DNA of 64,000 nt from Zafaria ginkgonis (lineage in GTDB: Bacteria; Actinomycetota; Actinomycetes; Actinomycetales; Micrococcaceae), in contig NZ_BAABEO010000001.1 in the NCBI RefSeq assembly GCF_039540195.1, forward strand, positions 124,001 through 188,000, in the 5' to 3' direction. Below the pieces are notes generated by a model. It had not been told where the DNA came from, did not search any database, and saw only the letters and a list, made by a program, of their open reading frames with translations. The position numbers were made by a program, and so were the translations under genes. Of this stretch, positions 8,351 to 16,685 are shown in pieces. Numbering within the stretch: position 1 is the first letter of the stretch; each line of letters begins with the position of its first letter.

Positions 8351-9415
8351 TTGCACGTACCGGCCACCCGCGGCCCCGTCTCCGCCGAACTGCTCGCCGC
8401 GCTGGGCCGCAACGACTTCGACGCCCCCTTGCCGACGCTGGAGTCGGCGGTGGATGCGGCGCTGCGCGCCACGGACGACATCCTGTACGACGACGACCTG
8501 CAGCTGGCGCTGCTCTGCCTCTACGAACTGCACTACTCCGGGATCGAAGGCGTGGACGACCGCTGGGAATGGCACCCCGCGCTGTTGGCCGTGCGCTCCC
8601 GGATCGAGTCCGCCTTCGAGGACCGGCTGCGTAGTGGCATTAAGGTCGGAGGCATTGAGGCAGCGGGCGCCGAGTTCGAAGACCGGACCATCTCCAGCGC
8701 GCAGGGTGTCGCCGAGGCCCTGTTCCGGATGTCCGAGGGCGGGGACGGACCCTCCGTGTCCGACTTCGTGGCCCGGAAGGCCACTCTGGACCAGGTCCGC
8801 GAGTTCCTGGTCCACAAGTCCATCTACCAGCTCAAGGAGGCCGACCCGCACACCTGGGCGATCCCCCGGCTGCCTGGCCGAGCCAAGTCTGCCATGGTGG
8901 AAATCCAGGCCGACGAGTACGGCGGAGGACGGGCCGGACGGATGCACTCCGAGCTGTTCGCCCGGACCATGGAGGGCGCCGGCCTGGACCCGGCCTTCGG
9001 GCGCTACGTGGACCTGCTCCCGGCGATCACGCTCGCCTCGGTCAACGCCATGAGCCTGTTCGGGCTGCAGCGCCGGCTGCGCGGAGCCATCGTGGGGCAC
9101 CTGGCCATCTACGAGATGACCTCCTCCATCCCCAACGCCAAGTACGCCCGGGGTTTCCGCCGGCTGGGCTTCGAATCCCCCGTCACTGACTACTTCGACG
9201 AGCACGTGGAGGCGGACGCGGTCCACGAGCAGATCGCCGGCCGCGACCTCGCCGGAGGCCTGGTGGAGTCCGATCCGCGGCTGGCCTCCGACGTCTTCTT
9301 CGGTGCGGCGGCGGTGTGCCTGCTCGACGAACTCGTCGGGGCCTGGCAGCTCGGCGCCTGGCAGGAGGGGCGCTCCTCGCTGCTCGCGGCGCTGCCCGCC
9401 CCGGAGGCCGCATGA
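8351..9415 (+). CDS. Iron-containing redox enzyme family protein (heme-oxygenase-like diiron fold)
   Basis: 354 residues from TTG at 8351, chosen because GAGGAGG lies 5 bases upstream; in-frame starts further upstream have no ribosome site and low-complexity translation. The helical fold has ligand-type motifs: ELHYSGIEG near residue 60, a mid-region HSELFARTMEGAGLD, EMTSSIPNAKYARGFRRLG, and YFDEHVEADAVHEQIAG near 280. This Glu/His/Asp pattern is that of heme-oxygenase-like non-heme diiron oxidases. Its stop overlaps the next ATG (ATGA), so it is translated with a glycosyltransferase and a CDGSH protein. The substrate is unknown. Confidence 0.82.
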   Translation: MHVPATRGPVSAELLAALGRNDFDAPLPTLESAVDAALRATDDILYDDDLQLALLCLYELHYSGIEGVDDRWEWHPALLAVRSRIESAFEDRLRSGIKVGGIEAAGAEFEDRTISSAQGVAEALFRMSEGGDGPSVSDFVARKATLDQVREFLVHKSIYQLKEADPHTWAIPRLPGRAKSAMVEIQADEYGGGRAGRMHSELFARTMEGAGLDPAFGRYVDLLPAITLASVNAMSLFGLQRRLRGAIVGHLAIYEMTSSIPNAKYARGFRRLGFESPVTDYFDEHVEADAVHEQIAGRDLAGGLVESDPRLASDVFFGAAAVCLLDELVGAWQLGAWQEGRSSLLAALPAPEAA

Positions 9416-10419
9416 CCCGGACAAGGGACGGCGCGCCGACCGAAAACGGGCCGGGCGCCGGCGTCGAATACGTGCTGCCGGTGCGCTGGATGGACAACCG
9501 GCGGGACGAGGAGCTCACCCGCTACCTGCGCCGGCTGGTCCGCTCGGTCGATGTCACCGTCGTCGACGGCTCGCCCGCTCCGGTGTTCGAGCGCCACGCG
9601 CGCCTGTGGGGGACGTGGCTGCGCCACGTGCGGCCGGACGCGCCCCGCGGTGAGGGGTACAACGGCAAGGCGGTGGGCGCGATGACCGGGTTGCGGCTGG
9701 CCCGGCACGAGCTGGTGGTGATCGCCGACGACGACGTCCGCTACAGCCGCCGCTCCCTGCGCCAGGTGGTGGACCGGCTCCGGGACGCGGACCTGGTGCG
9801 GCCGCAGAACTACTACAGCCCGCTGCCGTGGCACGCCCGCTGGGACACGGCCCGCATCCTAGTCAACCGGGCGTTCGCCTCCGACTACCCGGGGACGCTG
9901 GCGCTGCGCCGCTCCAGCCTGCCGGACGGCTACCGGCAGGACGTCCTGTTCGAGAACCTGGAACTCATCCGGACCGTGCGGGCCCGCGGCGGTCGCGAGG
10001 AGCGGGCCGACGACGTGTTCGTCGCCCGCATCCCGCCGACCGCCCGGCACTTCTGGTCCCAAAGGGTGCGCCAGGCCTACGACTCCCAGGCCCAGCCCGC
10101 CCGGCTCGCCGCCGAGTTGGCATTGCTGCCGGCGCTGCTGCTGCAGTCCCGGCGCCCCGCCGGCTACCTGCTCTGGACCGCCGCCTGCATCGGCGTCGCC
10201 GCGGCCGGGCGCCGGCGGAACGGCGGAACCACGGCGTTCGGGGCCTCGGCGCCCGCGTGGGCTCCCTTGTGGGTCGCCGAGCGGGCGGTCACCGCGTGGT
10301 CCGCCCTGGCTCTGCGCGCGGCCGGAGGCGTCCCCTACGGCGGCTCCCGGATCCAGGACGCCGCCTCGCCCGAACGTTCCCTCCGCCTCCTGGCAACCGA
10401 GAAAGGGGCGAGGCCATGA
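9412..10419 (+). CDS. Glycosyltransferase family 2-like protein
   Basis: 335 residues from ATG at 9412, overlapping the preceding stop by 4 bases. The GT-A fold is suggested by the N-terminal strand VEYVLPVRWMD, VDVTVVDGSP near 47, and the metal-binding-type DDD in ELVVIADDDVRYS near 105. The C-terminal part (about 215-310) has hydrophobic stretches that may anchor it to the membrane. It sits between an iron-containing redox enzyme and a CDGSH protein, so it may glycosylate a product of that operon. The acceptor is not known. Confidence 0.8.
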   Translation: MTRTRDGAPTENGPGAGVEYVLPVRWMDNRRDEELTRYLRRLVRSVDVTVVDGSPAPVFERHARLWGTWLRHVRPDAPRGEGYNGKAVGAMTGLRLARHELVVIADDDVRYSRRSLRQVVDRLRDADLVRPQNYYSPLPWHARWDTARILVNRAFASDYPGTLALRRSSLPDGYRQDVLFENLELIRTVRARGGREERADDVFVARIPPTARHFWSQRVRQAYDSQAQPARLAAELALLPALLLQSRRPAGYLLWTAACIGVAAAGRRRNGGTTAFGASAPAWAPLWVAERAVTAWSALALRAAGGVPYGGSRIQDAASPERSLRLLATEKGARP

Positions 10420-10658
10420 GCGCTTCCGAAAACACCGAAATCGGCACCACTGAAATCCGCAGCACCGAAATCACCGTCTGCCCGCAGGGGCCGCTGCTGG
10501 TCCGCGGGGAGATCGAACTGCGCGACGCCGAGGGCCGGCTCATCGAACCCGGACGCGGGACGGTGGCCCTGTGCCGCTGCGGCGCCTCGGCCAGGAAGCC
10601 GTTCTGCGACGGCAGCCACAAGCTCACCGGCTTCGAACGCTCCCGCGGAGAGGCCTAG
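10416..10658 (+). CDS. CDGSH iron-sulfur domain-containing protein
   Basis: 80 residues. The CDGSH motif is complete: C53-x-C55 then C64-D-G-S-H68, which bind a 2Fe-2S cluster through three Cys and one His. The start overlaps the upstream stop (ATGA), making this the third gene of the operon with the iron redox enzyme and the glycosyltransferase. CDGSH proteins act in electron or cluster transfer; here the obvious partner is the diiron-type enzyme two genes upstream. Confidence 0.93.
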   Translation: MSASENTEIGTTEIRSTEITVCPQGPLLVRGEIELRDAEGRLIEPGRGTVALCRCGASARKPFCDGSHKLTGFERSRGEA

Positions 10659-10746
10659 CCTTCCTGCGCGCGGCGCACCCGCCGTCGTGCCCGATCCGCA
10701 CGGGAGGCGGGGACGACGCCGTGGTCCCGGGTGCCGGGCGGAACCC

Positions 10747-11745
10747 CTAGCGGTTGCGCTCGGACTGGTGGTCGCTGCTGCTGCCTCCAACTTCCCGGGG
10801 AAGTTCGGTGACCGGGACCAGGACGATGTCCTGGACCTTCCAGTCGAGGTCGATGCACGCGTCCCGGGCCGCCTCGAGCTCTTCCAACGAGGGGCCGCGG
10901 CCGTCCCGGGGGACGATGAAGGACTCGACGTGAAGGACGTGTCCCTGGTCCCGGGTGCGGGAGCCGGCCTCCTGGACCCACGGCAGGGACCGCAGATGCC
11001 CGTCGATCTTGGCCGAGAGGGGGTGGGGCTCCCCGCTGTCGAAGGTGGTGGCTCGGGTATCCATGAGGTCGGTGATCGCGGCCCCCATGTTCTTGACCCC
11101 GTCGCGCAGGATGCTGGCGGCGATGAGCAGGGCGGCGGCGGAATCCGTCCACCACAGGCCGACGCCGATGCCGGCGACGCCGACGATCGTGCCGACCGCG
11201 GTCATCCAGTCCGCCTTGTTCATGTCCGCGTCCGCGTACAGGACCTTGTCATGCAGCTCCTTCGCCAGCGACATCTTCACCCGGCCCAGATAGATCGGCA
11301 GGGGGATGCTCAGCGCCATCACGCCCATCATCAGCCACCCCAGCCAGACGGTGTGCCCGAACAGCTGCACGGAGCCGATGGAGGGGTGTTCGGCCGTGAA
11401 CAGGCCGGAGGCCGAATCGAAGACCAGGAAGGCGCCCATGGTGAAAAGGGCGACGCCCGCGACCAGGTGGGCCACGCCGACGGAGCGGTGGTGGCCGTAG
11501 GGGTACTTCCTGGTGGGCGGCCTGTTGACGATGCGCACCGCGAGGAGGAACGCGAGGGGCGGGGCCAGGGAGAGCAGATCCTCGATCCATGCGGCCTTCA
11601 TGGCCTGCGAATTACCCATCACCAGGAACACCAGGGCGATGAACACGGCGAGGAAGCCGAGGGAGAACCACTCGAAGCGGATAGCCTTCTTCAGGCTCTG
11701 GGCCTGGCGTTCGGGCAGCTCCGTCCTGCCGAACCGGATGCTCAC
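10747..11745 (-). CDS. Cation diffusion facilitator (CDF) family transporter
   Basis: 332 residues from GTG at 11745, chosen because GGAGGT lies 6 bases upstream. The transmembrane domain is followed by a cytosolic C-terminal domain with HVLHVESFIVPRD. The metal site of the second and fifth helices is visible as WIEDLLSLAPPLAF and DADMNKADWMTAVGTIVG. The motif KYPYGHHRSVG joins helices 2 and 3. CDF proteins export divalent metals such as Zn, Fe or Mn in exchange for protons. The gene overlaps a lipoprotein gene by 4 bases, an uncommon partnership. Confidence 0.9.
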   Translation of the reverse strand: MSIRFGRTELPERQAQSLKKAIRFEWFSLGFLAVFIALVFLVMGNSQAMKAAWIEDLLSLAPPLAFLLAVRIVNRPPTRKYPYGHHRSVGVAHLVAGVALFTMGAFLVFDSASGLFTAEHPSIGSVQLFGHTVWLGWLMMGVMALSIPLPIYLGRVKMSLAKELHDKVLYADADMNKADWMTAVGTIVGVAGIGVGLWWTDSAAALLIAASILRDGVKNMGAAITDLMDTRATTFDSGEPHPLSAKIDGHLRSLPWVQEAGSRTRDQGHVLHVESFIVPRDGRGPSLEELEAARDACIDLDWKVQDIVLVPVTELPREVGGSSSDHQSERNR

Positions 11746-12230
11746 GGTTGGACCTCCGGCTTGTGCTCGGCCAGGAAGTCCTCGAGTTCGACGAGGAAGG
11801 CGTTTTCGCCCGGCCGCGTGGCCATGACGTGCTTGTGCGTTTCGCCGTGCCCGTCCTCGACCTCCGCGTAGGGGGCCGTGACGGCGACCTTCTCCGACCA
11901 CGGGGTGTCCTTGGTCAGGCCGCCCACGACGAGGTCAAGGTTGCCGCGCTCGAGCTCGTCCACGAGCTTCTGTTCCCCGCCTTCCGACCACTGGATCCGC
12001 GCGTTGAGCGTGGCCGCGAACCCGCGCACGAGGTTCGGTTCGATGCCGGCCGGCTCGGCCCCGTCAGGGGTTTCGGTCCACGGAGCGTTGGTGGAGACCC
12101 CGACCCGCAGCTGCCCGTCACGGACCCGGTCCAGGGTCCTCTCGGGGTCGGCGGGGAGGCTGATCCCGCACCCGGTGAGAAGACCCGCAGCCAGCACGGA
12201 CAGTAAGACAAATGCTGCTACGTTCCTCAT
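11742..12230 (-). CDS. Short lipoprotein resembling a family-3 solute-binding protein
   Basis: 162 residues with a lipoprotein signal peptide ending in the lipobox LLTGC (Cys21). The sequence GQLRVGVSTNAPWTE and GIEPNLVRGFAATLNARIQW is that of the first lobe of amino-acid-type ABC binding proteins. Then LERGNLDLVVGGLTKDTPW and a shortened end follow, so only about 60 percent of the usual 250-280 residues is present. It would be anchored outside the membrane. It overlaps the downstream CDF gene by 4 bases, and no ABC permease is nearby, so it may work with the CDF transporter instead. Confidence 0.8.
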   Translation of the reverse strand: MRNVAAFVLLSVLAAGLLTGCGISLPADPERTLDRVRDGQLRVGVSTNAPWTETPDGAEPAGIEPNLVRGFAATLNARIQWSEGGEQKLVDELERGNLDLVVGGLTKDTPWSEKVAVTAPYAEVEDGHGETHKHVMATRPGENAFLVELEDFLAEHKPEVQP

Positions 12231-12438
12231 TGAAACGACCCTAGCCCATGGCCGGGCGGGGTCCGCGAGTCGACGAAGCTTCAGGCGCCGGTCGAATCCT
12301 GAGTGCCGTCTGAAAGTTCGGGCCCGCGGGACGCCAGCCCTTTACCTCTCCTCCGGTCCGGGGCAGAGTGGGTGGCCCGTGGTCCGGTCCGGCCTGTGGC
12401 TGGTCCGGCTGCCAAACCAGCGAAAGGCAGGGCGCTCC

Positions 12439-12993
12439 ATGTCCGGAAACTTGATAGCCCGTTCCGTCCACGATCTCAGTGCGGCCACCTGGTTCGGTGG
12501 TTCCTTGATGGGCGCCATCGGCCTCAACGGCGCCGCGTCAAAAGCCGCCAATACCACCGAAAGGACACTGCTCTCCAGCTATGGATGGAAGAAATGGGCG
12601 CCTGTCCAGGCAGCCGCCTTCGGCGCCCACCTCGCGTCCCTCGGCCCCATTCTGGTTGACAACAAGGCCCGCTACGCCGGACAGGAAGGCGTCATGAGGT
12701 GGACCTGGATCAAGGCCGGGGTCACCGTGACCGGGGCGGCCCTGACCCTGTATGCCGGCCTGCTGGGACGCAAGGTCGGGCAACTGGCCGAGGAGGGGGC
12801 GGAAGGCGCCACCGAGCCCGGTCCCAGCTCCAGCCCCGAGCTCGCCAAGGCCCAGAATCAGCTGAAATTCCTGCAATGGATAATTCCGGTCTTCGCAGGG
12901 GCCGTCGTCGTCCTGGGCGCATGGCACGGGGAGATGCAGCGGCCGAAGAACGTCAAGCTCGGTTTCCTGCAGCGCCTCCATTTGGTGGCATAG
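12439..12993 (+). CDS. Membrane protein of unknown function
   Basis: 184 residues with about four hydrophobic segments (around 15-35, 55-75, 90-112 and 150-170). It opens with ARSVHDLSAATWFGGSLMGAIGLNGAA and has a charged cytosolic stretch near 115-140. The start at 12439 follows a weak AAAGG site. It ends just before two strong hairpins. The family is not recognised with certainty; it resembles small actinobacterial membrane proteins of unknown role. Confidence 0.75.
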   Translation: MSGNLIARSVHDLSAATWFGGSLMGAIGLNGAASKAANTTERTLLSSYGWKKWAPVQAAAFGAHLASLGPILVDNKARYAGQEGVMRWTWIKAGVTVTGAALTLYAGLLGRKVGQLAEEGAEGATEPGPSSSPELAKAQNQLKFLQWIIPVFAGAVVVLGAWHGEMQRPKNVKLGFLQRLHLVA

Positions 12994-13075
12994 CCTTCGG
13001 CCGGCCCCCGGGCCGGCCGAAGGGAGCCGCAGCACGACGTCGGCAGCGGGCGTGGTGCCGACGTCGTGCTGCGGC
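12994..13075. terminator. Double hairpin, bidirectional terminator
   Basis: Two adjacent perfect inverted repeats lie between convergent genes. The first has 14-bp arms (12994-13007 and 13010-13023). The second has 20-bp arms (13026-13045 and 13056-13075) with a 10-base loop. The arms are GC-rich, so they probably stop transcription from both sides. Confidence 0.85.
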
Positions 13076-13082
13076 GGCTTGG

Positions 13083-14258
13083 TCAGCTGCGCCGGCGGTG
13101 CCAGACGGCGTGGCCGCGGGTCGCGGCGATGGTGAGGACCACGCTGACCAGCGCTCCGTAGCCGAAGATCGTCCCGAAGCTGCCGGTTTCGGCCAGGCCG
13201 GCGGTGGCGAAGGTGCCCAGCGAGGCGCCCAGGAACAGCGAGCCGGCGAACAGGGACACGGTCGTGGCCCGCGCCTCGGGCGCGACGTCGGTCGCCCACC
13301 CCTGCATCGAGGAGTGCAGGATGGCGTTGGCCGCGCCGATCAGCGTCGCGGTGGCGGTAAAGGAGGCAGGGGAGGCCCAGAGCGCGGAAACCACGAACGC
13401 GGCGACCAGTACCGCGCCGCCGCCGGCGATCAGCTGGGTGCGGGTGAAGCCGTGGACGAGGCGGCGCATGGTCCGCGCCCCGGCAATCACCCCGAGCGCG
13501 TAGCCGGTGCCGAGGATGCCGGCCAGGCCGATGCCGACCCCCTCGGCCTGCAGGGCGGGGACGATGTAGGTGATTGCGCCGTTGAGCACGGAGCCTTCGA
13601 GCATGGCCAGCAGGTACACGGCCACCGCCGAGCCGGTGAAGGCCTTGCGCAGGGCGAACCCGCGGCCGGTCCGGGGCGGGGAGGAGGCGCCGCGCAGCGC
13701 GACCAGGATCGCCAGGCACCCCAGCGCCGGCAGGGCGAACACCAACCGCCAGTCGACGAAGACGGCCAGCGCCCCGGCGCCCAGCGTCGCCAGCGTAGTG
13801 CCCAGCGAGGAGTAGATCTGCAGGTCGGACAGCCCGCGGGCGCGGTCGATGCCGGTGCGGGTGTCGCCGAGCAGGGTCAGCAGCGTTGGATACAGCGCAC
13901 CGAACATCAGCCCCGTGAACGCGCGGGCCGCCAGCAGCGGACCGTACGTGGTGAACAGGGTGCTGGCCGCGGCGCCGATCATCGCCCCCGCCAGAGCCAA
14001 GCGCAGGACCGTCAGCCGGCCGAACCGGTCGCTGAGCAGCCCCCAGATCGGTTGGCCGACCGCGTAGAGCAGCGAGTAGACGGCGACGAGCCCAACGGCC
14101 TGGCCCAGCGTGAGGGCGGTGCTGGCCGCGAGGACCACCAGGATCGGCGGGGTGGCGAATCGGTCGAAGAAGGCCAAGAAGCCGATCGAGCGCAGCACGG
14201 AATCGGGCACTCCGGGACGGGCGTCCGGGCGCACTGCGGCATCGGGGGTCTTCGTCAT
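13083..14258 (-). CDS. MFS transporter
   Basis: 391 residues with about twelve membrane segments. The loop after helix 2, GLLSDRFGRLTVLR, is the major facilitator signature, and a related GTRTGIDRARGLSDLQI segment occurs near 130. ATG at 14258 is preceded by AAGGAGAC. The length and loop pattern fit drug:proton antiporters of the DHA1 type. The substrate is unknown. It is followed by the double hairpin. Confidence 0.88.
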   Translation of the reverse strand: MTKTPDAAVRPDARPGVPDSVLRSIGFLAFFDRFATPPILVVLAASTALTLGQAVGLVAVYSLLYAVGQPIWGLLSDRFGRLTVLRLALAGAMIGAAASTLFTTYGPLLAARAFTGLMFGALYPTLLTLLGDTRTGIDRARGLSDLQIYSSLGTTLATLGAGALAVFVDWRLVFALPALGCLAILVALRGASSPPRTGRGFALRKAFTGSAVAVYLLAMLEGSVLNGAITYIVPALQAEGVGIGLAGILGTGYALGVIAGARTMRRLVHGFTRTQLIAGGGAVLVAAFVVSALWASPASFTATATLIGAANAILHSSMQGWATDVAPEARATTVSLFAGSLFLGASLGTFATAGLAETGSFGTIFGYGALVSVVLTIAATRGHAVWHRRRS

Positions 14259-14342
14259 GCATCGTCTCCTTGGGGCTCCCAACCAGCATGCCACCCCAAG
14301 GGGCAACCCCGGTTTGCCGGGGACTGCAGGCCCTGCCGTGCC

Positions 14343-14747
14343 TCAGGAAGTCGGGGGTGGTCGCTTTGCCGGCCGGACCAGGAGGGCGCCGGCCGAGGCG
14401 AACAGGGCCGGCAGGTAGAACCAGCCGATGGACGCCAGGCCGAGCACGGCGAAGACCGCCAGCAGAACGGTTGCCGCGAGGGACAGGCCCCTCCATGCTT
14501 TCCCACGGAGCAGCAGGGGAAGCCCCGTCAGGAGTACCGGGATCAGCAGCGGCACGAAGATCGCCGGGCCGTTGACCTCAAGCAGGGTCAGCTGTTCGGT
14601 TACCCTGCGGCTATCCGGGTCCCTCGATCCTGCTGAAATTGTTTCCGAGGTGTACAGGGGAAGGAACAGGACGGCGAGGCTGGCAGCGATGGCGAGCGCG
14701 AATGCCACACCCTGAAGCACTCGTGCCGGAACGGGCCGGTGATCCAT
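14343..14747 (-). CDS. Small membrane protein of unknown function
   Basis: 134 residues from the internal ATG at 14747; the longer frame from 14816 adds 23 residues without a better ribosome site. It has four hydrophobic segments (about 10-30, 60-80, 85-105 and 110-128) and a periplasmic-type loop YTSETISAGSRDPDSRRV between the first two. No family recognised. It is upstream of the MFS gene on the same strand with a gap of 84 bases. Confidence 0.6.
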   Translation of the reverse strand: MDHRPVPARVLQGVAFALAIAASLAVLFLPLYTSETISAGSRDPDSRRVTEQLTLLEVNGPAIFVPLLIPVLLTGLPLLLRGKAWRGLSLAATVLLAVFAVLGLASIGWFYLPALFASAGALLVRPAKRPPPTS

Positions 14748-14844
14748 GCAAACCCCCAGCGAAGCTGTGTTGATCAAGGAAAGCATGAACCAGGACTTCG
14801 GCCCAGTCGACGGCACCCATGGAATCGCCCACGCCTCTGGTCGG

Positions 14845-14985
14845 GACGTCCTGACCTCATGTTTGGATTTACCTCAGCCTGACGTCAGAAACCTCATGCC
14901 AAGTCCGTCAGGTTAGGGTCGAATTGGTCATTCATGGACGAGTGTTTCCGAATCCCTTGGACTTCAACCTGACAGGTTGAGGTAT
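14845..14985. promoter_or_regulatory. Intergenic stretch with repeated CCTGAC palindromes
   Basis: Within the 510-base gap at 14748-15257 the word CCTGAC or its complement occurs at 14851, 14878, about 14907 and 14968. The 17-base sequence at 14964-14980 is a perfect palindrome, TCAACCT-GAC-AGGTTGA. Arms CCTGACG and CGTCAGG pair between 14878 and about 14912. This looks like a multi-site operator or protein-binding region; the binder is unknown. Confidence 0.4.
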
Positions 14986-15036
14986 CGGTTGATGGTCTGG
15001 GAGAGGTTTGAAGGCGCGGCGAATCGGGAAAACCAA

Positions 15037-15068
15037 GGAAGGCCCGCACCCTGGGGTGCGGGCCTTCC
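15037..15068. terminator. Hairpin terminator
   Basis: Perfect inverted repeat with 15-bp arms (15037-15051 and 15054-15068), GC-rich with a tight loop, followed by a short T-containing run. It lies downstream of the minus-strand gene at 15258-16118 and is probably its terminator. Confidence 0.75.
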
Positions 15069-15257
15069 CGTTCTCAAACCGTTCACTCGTTTGAGTAAGT
15101 GAGTGAATGGTGCGCGGTTCGGTGTTCTGGCTGAAGCGAGGTGGACTGGTCGGGTCCGGGTGAAGCGCCTCGAATCCCTCCGGCGCACCGTCGAGAGGAC
15201 GATACGAAGCCGTGTTTCAGGGCCGCCCAAGAATGCCTGGACCTGGTACCTTCGCCA

Positions 15258-16118
15258 TCACGGCGCGGGCTGCTCGGCCGTTCCCGAGTCCGAGGACACC
15301 TCCGGCTCCGGGCTCTGTTCGGTCTCGGGGACAGGCTCCGGGCTCTGTTCGGTCTCGGAGTCAGGCTCGGGGCTCTGTTCGGTTTCGGGGGCGAGGTCCG
15401 CTGGCGGGGTGTCGCTTGATGTGTCCGCTCCCGGCTCCTCGGTTCCGGCCGAGTTGCCGTTCCCGCCATTGGGGCTACTGCCGTCCGTAGCCGGGCCATC
15501 TTCTCCGTTGGCGCCTTCCTCGACCTGCTCAGGAGCTTCCTCGACGTCCTTGGTCGTTTCGTCTGTTTCTTCTGTTTCGTCCGGGACGGCCGGCTTGCCG
15601 CTCAATGCCTTGCCCAGCGTTGTCGTGGGCCCGGTCGCACCGCCGTCGATGCTCGACGTCGACGAGACAAGGCTGGAGATGGGCTGATGGGTCCCGAACT
15701 CGACAGCAGTGATGCCGACCATTGCGATAACGAATGCGGCAGCACTGGCCGCCCCGATCTTGATCCAGGTCTTGGGAGTGAACTGCCACCTCACACGGTT
15801 GGCTCGAGGCTCGTCGCTCTCGGCGGGAGCGCTGGCGGCCAGCGCGTCGCCGTCGTCGGCGGACAGTGCGCCCCTGCCTCGCAGGGGGATTCTCTGCAAG
15901 GCCACGGTGGTGGCCGAACTGAGTGTTCGCGCATAGAGAGCGCCGCCCACTGTGGCAACGATCGAGCCGAGTGCGGCGCCGATCAGCGTCCCGGCAACGC
16001 CCAGAAAGGACCCCACCAGGGCAGAGGTCACCGCGGCCAAAGCCGAGCCAATGGTCTGTGTGCCACTCAGTCCGAGGAACGGTTTCGGCTTGTCTTCGGT
16101 ATCGGATTCTGCAGGCAT
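15258..16118 (-). CDS. Membrane protein with acidic, Pro/Glu-rich repeat tail
   Basis: 286 residues from ATG 16118; a TTG four codons upstream is possible. The N-terminal third holds a Gly/Ala-rich hydrophobic region (about 25-65) resembling glycine-zipper membrane segments. A single membrane helix follows near 125-145 (IKIGAASAAAFVIAMVGITAVEF). The outside-facing remainder is acidic and low in complexity and ends in three copies of the 8-residue unit ETEQSPEP. Such tails often extend through the cell wall. Function unknown. Confidence 0.7.
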   Translation of the reverse strand: MPAESDTEDKPKPFLGLSGTQTIGSALAAVTSALVGSFLGVAGTLIGAALGSIVATVGGALYARTLSSATTVALQRIPLRGRGALSADDGDALAASAPAESDEPRANRVRWQFTPKTWIKIGAASAAAFVIAMVGITAVEFGTHQPISSLVSSTSSIDGGATGPTTTLGKALSGKPAVPDETEETDETTKDVEEAPEQVEEGANGEDGPATDGSSPNGGNGNSAGTEEPGADTSSDTPPADLAPETEQSPEPDSETEQSPEPVPETEQSPEPEVSSDSGTAEQPAP

Positions 16119-16231
16119 ATTCACACGCAATTCAGTCAGGGAACATTACGAATAGATAACGCTGACTGCCCGCGGCTGGTTCCCGACCGGGCGTATCCAT
16201 TTCAGGCGCTGCTCACCGTCGGGAAGGAGGA

Positions 16232-16462
16232 TCAGGGCTGGCATCCAAGCACGGCCAGCGGCCGGGGCCGGACCAGGAAGCAGGAGTAGCAGGTGAAGTC
16301 GCCCTCGGCCTGCGGGATGACCTGGGCGATGATCTCCTCGGCGATGAACTCCCCGCCGGGGACACCGGCACCGTCCTGGCCGTCATTCGGGCCTGGACTG
16401 CCGCGCCCCGATCGAGCACGAGCGGCACCGCCAGAACCCATCCCAAGCAGCCTGAGACTCAT
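16232..16462 (-). pseudogene. Truncated DUF4193-like gene
   Basis: 76 codons. Residues 37-66 (EFIAEEIIAQVIPQAEGDF, then TCYSCFLV) match the middle of DUF4193 proteins, compare the intact copy at 37728-38027 (AVIPQGEDEFVCGSCFTVRH). The first CxxC pair is kept, but the sequence ends soon after, so the second zinc pair is lost, and the N-terminal part is unrelated. It is probably a broken paralogue at the edge of the accessory region. Confidence 0.55.
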
Positions 16463-16685
16463 TCTTCACGGGGCAATCAATCCCTTGAGCAGCTCACGCT
16501 GTGAATCCAACCTTCAGCAGTCCCAATCGATCGATTTTGACCCGACTAGTTCTGGCGTCCGAACTTGGTTGGTTCCGTCGCAGGTCGAGTGCGGAACCCG
16601 TCCTCTCGCAACTGAGGGGGATGAACGGATTTTGACCTCTCCAATCAGGGATGAGTGCGGCCCGAAGTGGCGAGGACCAAGGAGG

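Noticed and set aside
15001..15070. tRNA gene or tRNA fragment as integration site
   Set aside because: No cloverleaf could be drawn; the stretch is a GC hairpin terminator.
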